Source: Cercis canadensis
Lineage: Eukaryota; Streptophyta; Magnoliopsida; Fabales; Fabaceae
Direction of reading: 5' to 3'
DNA: 64,000 nucleotides
Assembly: GCA_003255065.1 (NCBI GenBank)
Contig: QAOA01004878.1
Coordinates: forward strand, 950,144 to 1,014,143
The notes beneath the pieces are model-generated. The model was given only the letters and a program-made list of their open reading frames with translations. It ran no database searches and was not told the origin of the DNA. Numbering within the stretch: position 1 is the first letter of the stretch; each line of letters opens with the position of its first letter. The position numbers and the translations under genes were made by a program. This document shows, in pieces, positions 26,899 to 40,395 of the stretch.

Positions 26899-29800
26899 AT
26901 GGATTTGAATTCCTCTCCTTCAAGTACAACAATCCCTGTTTTTTCCACCTTCGCTACGCCTTTCGATAACCCTCCTCCGGTCAACGCTTCCAACTCTTCC
27001 GGTGGCCGGAAGCCCATAGCTTTATGGCCGGGAATGTACCATTCGCCGGTGACAACTGCTTTGTGGGAAGCCAGGTCAAAGACCTTCGAGAGGCTTCTTG
27101 ACCCACCAAAAGATGCTCCTCCACAGAGTGAATTGCTCACTAGAACACCTTCACATAGCAGGATGAGCATTCTTTATAACTTCTCTTCGGATTTTATACT
27201 AAGAGAGCAGTATAGGGATCCCTGGAATGAGGTGCGAATTGGGAAATTGCTGGAAGATCTTGACGCCTTAGCTGGAACTATTTCGGTCAAGGTACCATGT
27301 TAAAGTTCTCATTTTTTTTTAGTTTTGTTTCCTGGACTGTTGTTCCCTTTACTGGGTTTTTTTTATGTGGGTTATGCTTGTGATCTAATTNTCGGTCAAG
27401 GTACCATGTTAAAGTTCTCATTTTTTTTTTTAGTTTTGTTTCCTGGACTGTTGTTCCCTTTACTGGGTTTTTTTTATGTGGGTTATGCTTGTGATCTAAT
27501 TAGCTGAAGTGGGGAAGTGAATGATAATGGAGTTGAAAACGAGCTGTGCTTCAATGACTCTCATTCGTGGTTAAAGAGTTATTTGTTATGAAGTGGGTGA
27601 AATGTTGTTTGGTATCCAAGTTCATTGAATTTGATGAATCATTTTTCTGGGGATTTTACTTTATGCGGGTAGTGCTTGTGATATAATTGGCTGAAGCGGG
27701 AAAGAGAATGTTAATGGAGTTGAAAATAGCTGTGCTCAAATCTCACTGGGATTGGGTTGGGTGAGAATAAGGGAGGGGATAGTGGGTGAGATGCTTGATA
27801 TAAAAATCATTGAATTTTATGAGATTGATAGCATTCATTTTAATTAAGAAACCTGAACTGAGTATTGTACAAACCAAGAATATTTTCTGCCTTGCTCGTG
27901 ATGATTTCAGTGTGCTAAATGACTAGCTAGCTTCCGTAATTTGAAGGAAAATATCTTCATTTTGAACAAGACTTCATGTTCCAGATTTGACTTATTTATG
28001 TTGTGTATGTTTGTGGAATAGCACTGTATTGATGATGATAGCACAACAAGGCCACTTCTACTGGTCACCGCTTCTGTTGACAAAATTGTACTGAAGAAGC
28101 CAATTAGTGTTGACATTGATCTCAAAATAGTTGGTTCTGTTATTTGGGTTGGGAGATCCTCAATAGAGATCCAACTGGAGGTTACTCAATCCAAAGAAGG
28201 TACATGGTTTGGACTCACATATCTCTGAAAATTTAAGTATTTGACTGCATCTAATCTTAGGATATCAGTTTCTTGTTGCCTCTGTCGTGTTGGTTGTTTA
28301 AATCTGTATGCAATCATCCATTAATTTCTAGTGTTGCACAAAGTGGCATAATGCCCTTATCTGAAGAAGCCCCATAGTCATTTCTTAATTCCGTTAACAA
28401 TTTCCTCAATCGCTCACCATCTCCTTTATTAATATTTGTTAAACTATTCTTGCTTCATTTCTTTGCTTTCTAGTTGGTTCTACAAGATGCATCAGTACCA
28501 TTCTAATTGGCACCCATAATTTCTTATACTTTCTCCAGTGCTACTTTCGAAGTGCGATGAGTCTTTTGCCTTTTGGTGTAGTTGCATTAGTCTTTAGATA
28601 CTTCCTGCTTTCATCATCTGTCCTGGTATTTACAATATACCTATTGTTTTAAGCTCTTTAAAGGAAGGGTAGATTTAAGTTCGCTAGAGAATTTCTCATA
28701 AATCATGCTATGATGTGCAGCTTCTTACTATAAATAAAACCATTTCAAAGCATATCTTAAGTATAGAAGAATTTCTAGTCTTGCCATGCATCTTTAAGTT
28801 GAAGATACCCTAGAAATAATCTCAATAACCTAGACCTCACTGCCTCACTACTCTGATTGTATCCTTATTTCCTTGAACTGAAACTACAAATAACACTTGA
28901 ATTATATTATATACAGAGGGTTGTGATGCTTCAGACTCAGTGGCACTAACGGCCAACTTCATATTTGTTGCTCGGGACTCAAAATCTGGGAAAGCTGCTG
29001 CTGTGAATCGGCTCTCACCAGAAACTGAACATGAAAAGCTTCTTTTTGAACAAGCTGAAGCAAGAAATAAGTTGAAAAAAACAAAAAGAGGCGGGGAGAG
29101 GAAGGACTTTGAGAATGGGGGGGTAAATAGACTTGAGGCACTATTGACTGAGGGAAGAATTTTCTGTGATATGCCGGCATTGGCTGATCGAGACAGTATT
29201 CTTCTTAGAGATACTGGCCTGGAAAATTCTTTAATATGCCAGCCGCAGCAAAGGAACATCCATGGTCGAATCTTTGGAGGTTTCTTGATGCATCGAGCCT
29301 TTGAATTGGCTTTCTCAACAGCATATGCTTTTGCTGGATTGCAACCATACTTCCTAGAAGTTGATCATGTTGATTTCTTGAGACCTGTGAGTACTCTGTC
29401 CTTTACAGTTATCACCATAGATATCTCTATATTAATTTTCTATTACTATCACCATCTGCTTGATCATAACTATGATTACTATAAATAACAAATCCAAAGA
29501 AAATATTAATAAATCAGTAGTCTTGATCGGCTTACCTCTATAACAGCTTCCTTTCAGTTAACTGCTGCATGATATTGTATTATCAATTATGTGCACAGGG
29601 AGAATATTTGAATTTTCATTAACCAAATTGAATTCAACAATAGCTTTGCACAAAAGGGGTACATGATGATTTGATATTTTGAGTTGACATCCAAAAGTGA
29701 CAGTAATTTCCTCATCATGTGTGTTTGAGTGTGTGAATGAGAGAGAGAGGGAGGCAGGGTTTTAGAACAAATATTGTTAACTTTACTCTTTTGTGAATGG

Positions 29801-30472
29801 TTCTGTTGGTGCTTATGTGTGCTTATGACCCGGCCCGAACTTTGGCCCGGTTTTATTCGGGCTGGGATTTTATGAACCCAACACTTCTTTAGAGTGGGCC
29901 AAAACGGCCCAATCCATCGGGCCTGACCCATTTTGACAGCTTTACTGCCATTTGCACTAGTTTGTTATAAATAGACATTATCTCATCCTCAAACTTGGTT
30001 GTCTTGTACTCTTACATTTCTAGGATAGAAAATGAAAATCATTCAATTAGGCAATGTCATTTTTTAAAATAAAAGGAATTCTTGTGCAGGTTGATGTTGG
30101 AGATTTCTTGCGTTTGAAATCCTGTGTTTTGTACACTGAACTTCACAATCACGATCAGCCACTAATCAATGTTGAAGTTGTCGCTCATGTTACAAGGCCT
30201 GAGCTGCGATCTAGTGAGGTTAGTCTTGTCGAATTGCACTTCAGAGAATAAAAGGTAACAAATGGCTTCCAAGTGATTGAAGGATATAATAAGCTTTCTT
30301 TCTGCTGTTTTTATTCTTATTATAGGTAACAAATACTTTCTATTTCACATTCACCGTCCGTCCAGAGGCAAAGGCAATGAAAAATGGATTCAGACTTCGA
30401 AATGTTGTTCCTGCAACCGAAGAAGAAGCTCGCCGTGTATTAGAGCGCATGGATGCTGACAGCCTGCAATGA
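26899..30472 (+). CDS. Acyl-CoA thioesterase, ACOT9-like double-hotdog protein, 5 exons
   Basis: This enzyme family hydrolyses acyl-CoA to free fatty acid and CoA; animal ACOT9 is mitochondrial. Exons: 26899-27291, 28022-28199, 28917-29386, 30090-30218, 30326-30472. All have GT-AG borders and join in frame to 438 aa plus TGA. The protein begins MDLNSSPSSTTIPVFS. A first hotdog region follows (roughly residues 130-230, spanning exons 1-3), then a charged lysine/glutamate-rich linker, then a second hotdog region (about 290-425) with the signature RNIHGRIFGGFLMHRAFELA near residue 305. The ATG at 26899 is the first in-frame ATG; the open frame upstream begins only with TTG, so no upstream start was chosen. 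I see no obvious organelle-targeting peptide, so its location is open. The end of exon 1 is repeated after the single N at 27391, which should be an assembly artefact. No defect was seen in the coding sequence. Confidence 0.93.
27282..27500. repeat. 109-bp direct duplication across the N at 27391
   Basis: The last bases of thioesterase exon 1, its donor site and about 100 bases of intron 1 are repeated exactly after the N (a one-base difference in a poly(T) run). Using the first donor gives the normal reading frame. Assembly overlap is likely. Confidence 0.88.
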
Positions 30473-33400
30473 TTCAGAGACAAGAACATGTATACGTGAA
30501 TTCTCCATAACAAATGAGGAGTAACAGCAGCTGGTAAGCTTTAAAAATGTCTACCACGAAGATAATGTTACAGGAAGTTCAAAGATAAAAAGAGCTAGTA
30601 TACATAGTAATTCAAGTAATACTATTACATACTACTTGCACTGGCAACAGTTTGTAGTTGCAGAATCCAAGTATAACTATTCTACACTCACTCAAACTAT
30701 TTTCTCTTAAGCTTGGATTGTAGTAATTGTGAGTGTGAGTGCAAATGCTGTGAAAGTAGTATTTGTCTAATAATTTTACCATACGCGTATTGAATGGTGC
30801 AAGTTTACCTTCTGTTTTTACCTTCTTCCATGGAATATTGCAGTAAATGTAGTTAACTTCTACCAATAAAACAAACTTCATCATTGGACTTGTCATAAAA
30901 CCCTTTTTATCATGTCATAGATGATGATGTTTACAAGTGTCGGTGTGGTCGTACCATGGGTTTTCAAATGCCCTCCCTTGGTAAAGTGGACAATACTGTG
31001 GCCATCATGAGAGTGTGGGGTAAAAACTAAGCTAAAGAACAAAGATAGTACCTTTTTATGCGGATTTGGATCCATCATGTTACATATGACTCATGTTGTG
31101 AAGATATGAGTCGTATATTTAATTAAAGTTCATCTGAACTATTTATGTGACATGATTGAATCCGAATCCCTTTTTATGCTACACCCTTGAGATGTGAGAG
31201 TCAATTGAGTTAATGCCGCCCAAATAATAAATAAAAAAGTGTTAAAGTGGGTATAGTTAAAATGAAATTATATGATAGATATAGATTAAATTAGAATCAA
31301 CTGTGACAAGAAATTGTAAGAAAAATAATGGGGATGTAACATTACTCATGTGTTCCCTCCCTCTTTCACTTCGTTGAAAATAAATGGTGATAAAAGAGGA
31401 TATCACGAATTGGTAAGCAAATCAACCAAAGAAGATTAATTTAATTACTCTTGAATTTCGTTAAAATTACATGTAACATTTGTTTATTTTCAAAAAAAAA
31501 AAAAAATTGGGACAAGAAAGTTTAAGAATTGGTTAGGTTGCATCAGAAACAAATGCATTGCTTACTTAGTTAGGATATCTTATTAATATTTTCACAGCTT
31601 CAATTCCAAGTCATTGAAAGAAGAATTCAAGTTTTTCACCGTTGAATCAAGCACTCGTTGACTTTTGAAAACCTATAAAAACACTTAACAAGTTTATATT
31701 AATATGAGACTAGATTTTTCGGTTTATCAAGGCACCAAAAAAATTGGATTAATTTTCTCACAAATTAAAAAAATAATTATGCAATTTCTTTGTAAATATG
31801 AAATGTGTGAAATCCCATGTATTTTTTATTATTAAACTATACATAGTAATTTTAAGTTAAACAAATTCAAGTTTTGGAAGAGATAATTTTTCTTACAGAA
31901 AAAAAAAAAGTTAATTTTTTAAAGGATTTAATTTCAATTCATTGAAGTGTAAGAGTTTTATAATAATCATTGAATCGTATGTTGTTATGCATAAAAATAA
32001 ATAAAAATTCCCTGCAAAAAATTGTTAAAACCATATATGAGTGATGTCGCTTTTTCTCTATTGAGTAGCAGTGTATAAAATTTACTCAAATCAAATTTAA
32101 ACTCATTTTAAAAAGCAAGAAACTAATTAAATTATTTTAAATAGCTTGAAAGTTGAAAGATAACTCAAGTAGCTGTTATTTTTATATTTTAGTTTGTTAA
32201 CGTCATATTTTTTTAATATTTAAATATAATATAGACTAAATTATTCTTATTTAAAAATAGAAAATTTTTAAAATAAAATAATCATAATATTCTTTTTAAT
32301 TCTTATTAATTGTAAGTTTGTAACTCAATTTTTTAGTTAGAAAGAGAATATATGATTAGTCAATTTTAAAAACTTTTTAGTTAAAATAATTTAATCTATA
32401 TCATATTCAATTATTAAAAAAATATGACATTTACAAATTAAGATATAAAAATAACGACTCTCTTAAAAAATTATAAAAGTGAGAAATTTGTGGGCCCCTA
32501 TAAGGAAGCAAGTTTCATAAAGTCCAAAACCCACTATCAAAATCAAACAAATTTTCCTGCTGTCGGTAAACCCCGTTATCCACGGCATCACATACCTCAA
32601 GCGGCAAAACGATACATGGAACTTGGCTTCACATGATGGCATATTCACATACTGGGTCCATCTTTTGTGACATTCCCACCCTGGCTGTCTTAAGCATATA
32701 AGGTGAAATAATGCATTAGAATCCCAAGTGTATTTGCTATACAATTCAGCTCTGATCCCAAACATAGCCTATTATTCAATTTCACTTTAGCTTCCCATTA
32801 GGTCAAAACGTATGAGTCAACTCCAACATGACCTGTTTAAAATTTGCATCACATAAGTCAACTTGATAATGACCTAGACTAGTATAAGCTCAACGAAACC
32901 TGTACAATGTGTCATGTTTATGTCAAGCTATGGTATCGTGTCAAAAATTATTACCTATAATTTAAGTGAATTGATCGCAAGACGTACCATAATTAATGGA
33001 TAGATACTAACAATAAATCACTAGCATAATTGGAACTAAAGAATTTTTTGTCGGACGTAGCTCTAATCTACTAAGTGATGCCATTAAAAATTGACATCAC
33101 TAAATGGTTCAAATTCACTTTAATGAGATTTGGTGAAATTCAAGAGAGTAACATTATTCCAAACAAAATAACTAGAATAAGATGCTACTCAATTGATGAC
33201 CATTTCCTATATACATTAGGTATGTCTATCAAGGCTTGAATACCAGAACATACGTAAATAAACCAAAACAAAGCATGTCTACTTCTAAATTTAATTAACT
33301 ATTTTTTTTTCCTGTTTAACTCATGCACATAAGTAGTAATGTACAAGTAAAATTAAATGGCAAGTTGATAAACCAAGTCATATTTAGAGTATTCTACCAC

Positions 33401-33700
33401 CAAAGCCTGTCTCTCTAATTGAATAGCTTTATACATGCTTAACAACCTTTAAGTACATATCATATTCACACCATAGGGGACTTATTCTTCCAAAGGAAAC
33501 CTTCTACTCTATATATAATCTATAATATGTAACTCAAATCTTTTACAAGGATTTTTACAATTTAGAAAGAAAAGTAAAAAAAAATAAAATTACATCATTG
33601 AGGCCGGATCATACATGCTCCAACCAGTCAAAATCACCTGGTAACAGGTAGTGTCTAACAGATGCATCCAAACAAGGCACCCTGACATGAGCAATATTAG
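30473..33700. other. Intergenic between thioesterase and formin genes
   Basis: Three kilobases of AT-rich DNA between converging genes, holding both 3' UTRs. No further gene, RNA gene or delimited repeat was recognised. Short open frames here are not conserved-looking. Confidence 0.5.
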
Positions 33701-36700
33701 CTAAGGAGATGGACTATCATCATCTGAAGAACTGTAATGTCTCCTTCCAATCAACCCAGGAAGGGGTTGTGGAAGCATTGGATTCACTGGAACTGGGAAT
33801 TTATGAGCAGAACTAACTATAGTTCTCTCATTTATCATGCCAACTTCTTTGCAGACTCGGTCAAGTACCGTTAAAAAGTCCCTTACCACCATGAAGATTC
33901 TGAAAGGATGAGCTTCCTCCTTTGTTAAGTTTCCATGGAAGTACTCTGTAATCTCCTTCACGAGGGATAAAGCAACACTTTCTTGGGCTTGAATTCTTAG
34001 AATCTCCTCCTCAGCCATTCTCATGAACTTGTTCATTGATTCATAAAATTTCTGACTGCTTTCATCTGACTTCGTTGTTTCATTTAATTGCTTCACAGCC
34101 TCTGCGATGTTTGCAATTCCTTTAGAAAGCTTAGAGACATCATTGCTGAGCACTTCAGAATCCATAGCAGCAGACTTCTTCACATTTGCTAGCTCTGAAC
34201 TCAAACTAGAAACAACTTGTAGGCCAAGTTTTCTGCACTTGGCATCTTCATTCAAAGTAGTGTTTGGGGTTTGATTGGTACCAGAGAGCCGAGCACCTTC
34301 AGTTCTTATAATCTCTTGTACAACAAAATGAAGTAGAGTGGTTTTTCCATCTGCGCCTTTGACATCAACAAGCTTGAGAAGTGTATCAAGCTTGAAGGCA
34401 TGGGCATCCCCACGGTTAGTCCCCACATTCATGCGGTTCCCAGTTTTAAGAACAGCCTCTAAAAGCTTCAAGAACATTCTACTGTTTCTCAGCTCTTCAC
34501 AGGCAGCCTGCAAAAACGCCAATCAGAGAATGCACAGAACAACAAGGATGCTAGAGCAAAACTACAATTCATCTGTTGACACATGCATACGAAAGTCTTA
34601 TGTGAAGTTAAAATGCCACATACTTGATGACTTCTGAGAAAAACTAGGATAAAACAGCTTCATATGGGAATAGGGAGAGAGAAGACAGTGAGATAAGGAG
34701 CAAGCTGTGTCTTAACTGGCATGCTCAGACCTTGTCTCTATAGCAGATTGTATTGGTACACAAATCAACAGCTTTTTATGCTTTTGAATGACAATTTTGA
34801 AATGGCCCATGAGAATACACACAGATCCTAGATGCCTATATGAGCCAACAGTTATAGCAGTGAATCTAATCTAGTAACTAAAGTAGGCCTTCCTATTTGA
34901 TAAATAACATATGCTTAAGCCTAATTTGAGTGTTCTGATAATTCCTTCAACTTGAATAGGTCCAATAATATTTTCATCAGTTTTCAAGTCTAATGACATT
35001 TGACGTTCCAAGAATATCTTGTACCAGAAAAAAAAAATTCTTGGGATATCTATAATTTTACTGTCTTTGGTTCCAGTAGAAATAATGCAAAGACTGGAAA
35101 TATTGAAAACATCAAAAACATTGGGAAAAAATTATTTATTACCTCTAGAGTTTCAAAAGATTTCCGGAGATACTCCATTTCAGACTCAAAATTGGCTATG
35201 TAAAGCATTGCTTCCACCCTTTTAAATGCAAAAGGTACATCAAGCACCGCCTTCAGAAATTTCTCAGCAGGACCAAGCTTAGTTGGTGAGTCATCTTTGT
35301 GTTCCTTCAATTTCCGCTCTTCTTCCTTGCTTGGTGCCATCTTTAACAAGCTTTCAAGGAGTTCTGTTCCAAGTGTATCAGCACTACCTGCAAAAAGATA
35401 GGAATATGATTTTAGTTGCATGTTCGGCATCTGAATAAAAACCAAAAGGCAAGTATAATTATTGTCAATTTCCATATAATATAATAGAGAGAACCATCCA
35501 TCCAGCATATAGAGACATATAGAGACAACACAATGAGAAAAAGGGCAAAAGTAATTTTTTCAAGTTGGTAAAACTTGAGTACAAACTAATAAGCTAACAT
35601 AACGGAATTTGCGTATCTTGGCACTTGGCAGAGACTTGAACAGAGAAATTCATGCTTTCACCAAGCAGAGGAAACAAGGAGAAAAAATGAAGCTGAAAGA
35701 CATCAGTAAGAGAGAAAAACAAATTCTCCACAAGCTTCTTAATGTGCAGTGGCCTTCTATAAATAAAAATAATCTTCTTAGATCAGGCAACACAAATATC
35801 TTAACCTTGGTAAACAACTGTACATATTAGAAACTGTAATGTGACAACCATCCGCTTCTATCTGGGAGATACTAAGGAGAAGAAGCTAATACAAAAGCTA
35901 AAGCAGAAAAGCAAAACGATGTCTCCATATCAAGATCAACCTTGCTCACCGAGATCTCTCCTTACCATTAAGTTTAGGATTTATTTCAAAACAATTATTC
36001 AGACATGAAAAGGACGGATATGACATACAAATTTACATGATAAGCCAAAACAAACACACCGTTAGGATGAGCAGCTGTTCAATGACAGGTAAAATCAATA
36101 ATTATGACCTAACTATAGAAACACAACACACAGCCTCAAGCATCTTACCTTCTAATAGCGCTTCACAAACTTCTTCTACAGTCACATTAAGTGCCCTCAG
36201 CAAAATTGCAATATTTTGTGACTTTTTAGGATCAAGTACTCTGTCATCAGGATGTGGTGGGGGTAGAACCGAGCGTGGAGTAGTATCCTTTGGTTTTGGA
36301 TTTGGTGTGTTCACAACAAACAATGTTTCAATCATTTCTTCATTCAATCTGCAGCCAACCCAATTCCATATACTTAATCCAGGAACACCAAGTGTAACAT
36401 AACCATATGAATGCTCAATTTCTACAAGCTGCTTATAACTATAATGTTTATGTAAAAGCAAACAGTTAAAACAACAGAATAACAAAGGGGTATAATGAAA
36501 ATTGAGGATCTTACTTAAAAGAGCTCGACCTCAACTGATCCCACACCATTTCGCGATCAGAGCTTGCTCTCACTTTATCCCAATGGAGTGGCTTCAACTT
36601 TGGCTTTGGGGTCTCCTCAGTTACATCCACATTTTGAGAATTTGGTGGCAATTCAACTGGAGAAACCTTTGTTATTGGGGTTTGCAACACAAAAGGTCTT

Positions 36701-38799
36701 GAAGGTGGAATCAATTCTGGTGGCCTCGAAATGGGCTGACCAACAGGTGTTACTGATGTTGTGGGTGTTGAAGGGGCTGGAATTTTCCATTGTTTCCTCT
36801 GCCGTGAAGCAGAAGGAAGTGGAGGTGGTGGCGGTGGCGGTGGCGGAGGAGGTGAAACTCTAAGAGGCTGAACAATGGGTTTTGCAAGAACTGGAATTTC
36901 CCAGTGTTTCCTCTGTGATGGGGGAGGAGGAGGAGGAGCTGGAGATTCTCTACTTTGATCCAAAACATTTTCAAGTATTGCTGGTTGATTTGAAGTGAAG
37001 TTCAATTCTATCTCCGGTGATGAAAGCAGGGTCGGCGACAAAGGCCTTGATGGTAACGGAGATTGCCTATACCGATCCGAAACATTTGATATTCTCGGAG
37101 ACTGATCTACTAAACTTTGCTCAAACACCTTCTCCGGCGACGAAGGCAGAGAGAAAGCTGAAGAAGACGACTCAGACTTGCCACTTCGATCCGAAGCATT
37201 GGATAATCTTGGTGACTCATACGAAATTTTCTCCACATTTCTATCTGGTGATGAACGATTCGAAGCATTGGATAATCTGGGCGACCCATATGAAATTTTC
37301 CCCACATTTTTCTCTGGCAATGAACGATCCGAGGCATTGGACAATCTTGGCGAAGCATATGAAATTCTCTCCAAATTTCTCTGTGGTAATGAAATTTCTG
37401 AAGCATGGGATAATCTAGGTGAAGCATGGGAAATTTTCTCCACATTTCTCTCTGACGATGAAGAATCAGGAGAGGGGGAAGCAGGAGAAGCTCTCACTTC
37501 TGCATCTGGGTTCTTCTGCAAAGCTCTATTGGGTGAAAACGAAAGCAGAGACAGTGAAGGAGACTGACTATCTAGACCAAAAGCTCTCTCTGGTGTTGAA
37601 GATGAAGAAGACAATGAAGAAGACTGCACGTATTGGTTGTAGACAGGGGATAATGCAGGTGATAGAACTCGGTTTCTGTCCGGAGATGAGAGTGAAGACG
37701 ATGACAGAGACCTTGTTTCATCAACCAAGTGTGTTCCATTCTGGGGTTGCGGAGGAGGTGGTGGTGGTGGTGGCGGCGACGGCGGCGGAGGAGGACCCTG
37801 GACCACTGTAGCTTCCGGTGATTTGGGTTCCGATCTTCTGGGGCTTAAACTAACCGGCGGCGAGAGGCTAATCGAATGGGACCGATCCGGTGAACCTGAA
37901 GTGGAAGAGGAATACGAACTAGAACTGGAATTGCTACTTCTTCCACCAAAATTCTCGTCAGCTATGGCCGCAAACACTCTCCGAGAACCTGATCCAGTAC
38001 CACTTGAGCTCTCCCTACCACCCAAAGACCCTCTCGGCGAGTAAAACTCTTCTTCTTCCTCTTCTGCTGTCGAACTCACATCATTATGTGCTGCGTACTG
38101 TCTCGAAGCTTGCCGGGCTAGCGGCGGAAGCGGTTGGAGCTCCGGCGAGTCCATTTTCCGAGGGTCCAAACTACCACCACCACCATCGTTGTTACGAGAA
38201 TCAGGACGATCGTCTATACCTCGTGAATTAACAATGGTACCCAAATACAGAAACTCAGAACTCGTCGAAGAGGTGTGTCTGACCTTGCGACTTCCATTGT
38301 TGGTTTCTGCATTGGCTGGGAAAAGCCTGAGACTACTATCGGATCTGAGATTCTTCTCATCGGCAGAGTAACGCTTCCTCCTCCGCCGGCAGTAGAAGAA
38401 AGCGGAAATGCCGATAACAACGACGGCAGCGAGAACAGCAGCAATAGCAACTCCGAGGAGCTTCCCAGAAGAGGATTTCGATTTGGGTGCCTGAGGAAGT
38501 ATAAGAGAGGAGATATTGGCAGGAAAAGAAGCAAAGGTAGCTGGCGATGGAGGAGGGGGCGGAGAAGGGTAGGTGGGGAAAAATGGAGAGTTAGGGGTAG
38601 TAGTGGAAAATGGGTACTTCGTATTCGGTGGCGCCGGCCTCGGAGGAGACGGTGGAGGAGGGTTTGGAGGCTGGGAAGGAGGTATAGTGTCCAATGGCAC
38701 CAATGGCTGGTGGAGGATTCTACGGCTGAGAGAAACCAAGGGTGCAGAGTTTAAGAGCTGAGGTGCAGAAGATAAGAGGAAGAAGATGAAGAAGCACAT
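33701..38799 (-). CDS. FH1: Class I formin, FH1-type, membrane-anchored actin nucleator, 4 exons
   Basis: Class I plant formins nucleate and elongate actin filaments from the plasma membrane and contact the cell wall. Exons: 38799-36515, 36348-36149, 35387-35143, 34507-33701. They join in frame to 1178 aa. The ATG at 38799 was chosen because it opens directly into a hydrophobic signal peptide ([16 protein letters not shown]), as in Arabidopsis FH1; the frame stays open upstream to 38913 but that part is not needed. Order: signal peptide 1-20, extracellular proline-rich segment about 40-90, transmembrane helix about 114-136 followed by an arginine cluster, a long serine/proline cytosolic region with EFLYLGT and [11 protein letters not shown] blocks, polyproline FH1 runs near 340 and 660-700, then FH2 from about 725 ([18 protein letters not shown]) through [20 protein letters not shown] and [20 protein letters not shown]. 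The tail is [18 protein letters not shown]. All core FH2 motifs are present and no break was seen. Four 23-residue repeats lie in the cytosolic region. Confidence 0.96.
37190..37465 (-). repeat. Four in-frame 69-bp repeats inside the formin gene
   Basis: The formin cytosolic region repeats a 23-residue unit about four times, with consensus near [20 protein letters not shown]. At the DNA level the unit recurs every 69 bp, so the frame is kept. Copies differ at several positions, so the array is not very recent. It is serine-rich and basic and each unit carries an SPRLS core, which could be a phosphorylation or binding motif; that role is inference. Confidence 0.85.
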
Positions 38800-38819
38800 T
38801 GTGGGTAGGTTAACTCTCT

Positions 38820-38960
38820 CAGATGAAGTGAGCAAATGCGTATGCAGAGAGAGAGAAGCAGTAATGGAGGAAGGAAGAAAGGTGGGGACTTTGCTAGAGA
38901 AAGAGTCACACACAGAGGAGAGAGAAAGAAAAGAGGGATTAGAGTGTGAAAAGGTTGAAT
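38820..38960 (-). promoter_or_regulatory. Purine-rich GA tract in the formin 5' leader
   Basis: The 140 bases just upstream of the formin start codon contain several short GA/AG runs on the plus strand (CT-rich in the transcript). CT-rich leaders and GAGA-type boxes are common near plant start sites. No TATA box was fixed with confidence, so this only marks the probable 5' UTR. Confidence 0.35.
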
Positions 38961-40104
38961 CAGAAAGAAAAGATGAGAGTAAATTTAGCGAGTGGTGTAT
39001 CCAGCTAAGATTCTGCTGGTCTTTGTGTTTTTGCTACTTCCAGCTCCTCCTCTAGTGCATGCTGCCCCAATCATTTATTCTTTTCTTTAAATCTTTACCT
39101 TTGTATTTTTCAGAATATTATTGGTTTATAGCAAAATTCAAACTTGTCTCTTTCCTACTTACCTGCTTTGCTTAAAATATATATATACTCACATTAAAAG
39201 GTAATTATAAATACTAAGGTTGTTGTCTATAAATGCAATTTGATGGGATTTTTTTTCTTGCCATGATTTGATGGGATTCATCTGATACCATAGACTATAA
39301 TGATTAACTTGTATAAAAAGTAATAGTAGTTTTACTTTTATCTAATTATTATGAAAGTATAATAAATAATGATATATTGAATAGTTTATCAGTGACATTA
39401 ATTTATAAATATGAAATCTTAATTAAAAATTACTTTAACCAAATTGGCATTTAGATGTTTTACAAAGAAAGTAAAACAATTTCGAAGTATCCAATCATAA
39501 AATATTATACCAAAAAAAATTAAGAAAAAATTATTATTAGGTGACTCAAAACAAAACAAAAAATTAGATGAGTGATAATTTTTATTAAGTTTTTTTTTTC
39601 CCTGATTAATAGTCATCCTTTGTTGACTAGTGATCATTTTGTGTTTTTTAATGATTATAACATACTTATCAATGGTCANATTCTTTGTTTCTTAACGATC
39701 ATCACATATTAACTATCAATTATCAATAAAGACAATTTTAAAAATTCAACAAAAAGTGTAGCTCACTTAAAAATATTTTTTTAATCACTTATCAATAATT
39801 CTCTCAAAAATTAATAATTAATTTCCATGCAAGCTCATGTCATCAATAATTATCTTTCCTTCAAAAGCAATTTACATAATTCACAACCAAATGTTAGTTT
39901 TAGTTTTGCATATATGCTAATTATTTATATAGATCATGTATAAGTAATTCTTTTATGCTAAAAATGTCCAAAATACCACAATTAACACAATCAAAAAAAA
40001 AAGTAGCTTACATATAATAGATCAGGATTCTCTCACACTAACAAATAACATGACATTGTCATATTTAGAGCATCTTATCCCTCCATATTCATTAAAACCA
40101 AATC

Positions 40105-40395
40105 AATAATCTAGATTATAACACTTCACCTACTCNAATCTAGATTATAACACCTCACCTACTCAAAACTCATTGTTTTACTAACTCTCCCATTTTCCCT
40201 TTTTATTTTTCTCCCTTTCCTTCTCCTTTTTCCTTTCGTTCATTTGTCCATGGCTCATTGATCTAAATATTATATTTTAGCAACAAAATTATATATTTAT
40301 TACACTTTTTAACTTAATTATTTAAATATTTTAGTTTTTTCACGTGAGACACCCTAATANTATTTTAGTTTTTTCACATGAGACACCCTAATAAT
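40105..40395. repeat. Short direct duplications across the N at 40136 and 40360
   Basis: At 40136 about 30 bases (AATCTAGATTATAACAC) are repeated on either side. At 40360 about 33 bases (TATTTTAGTTTTTTCAC) are repeated. Each pair differs at about one base. Both look like unmerged read or contig overlaps. Confidence 0.8.

Noticed and set aside
28837-29259. 140-codon minus-strand open frame
   Set aside because: It is antisense to exon 3 of the thioesterase, which has clear family motifs and splice sites on the plus strand.
37017-37811. Several 110-130-codon plus-strand open frames
   Set aside because: They are shadows of the repeated, low-complexity formin exon on the other strand.
39600-39730. 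Duplication across the N at 39679
   Set aside because: Only a loose, diverged similarity is seen between the two sides, so it was not counted as a clear overlap join.
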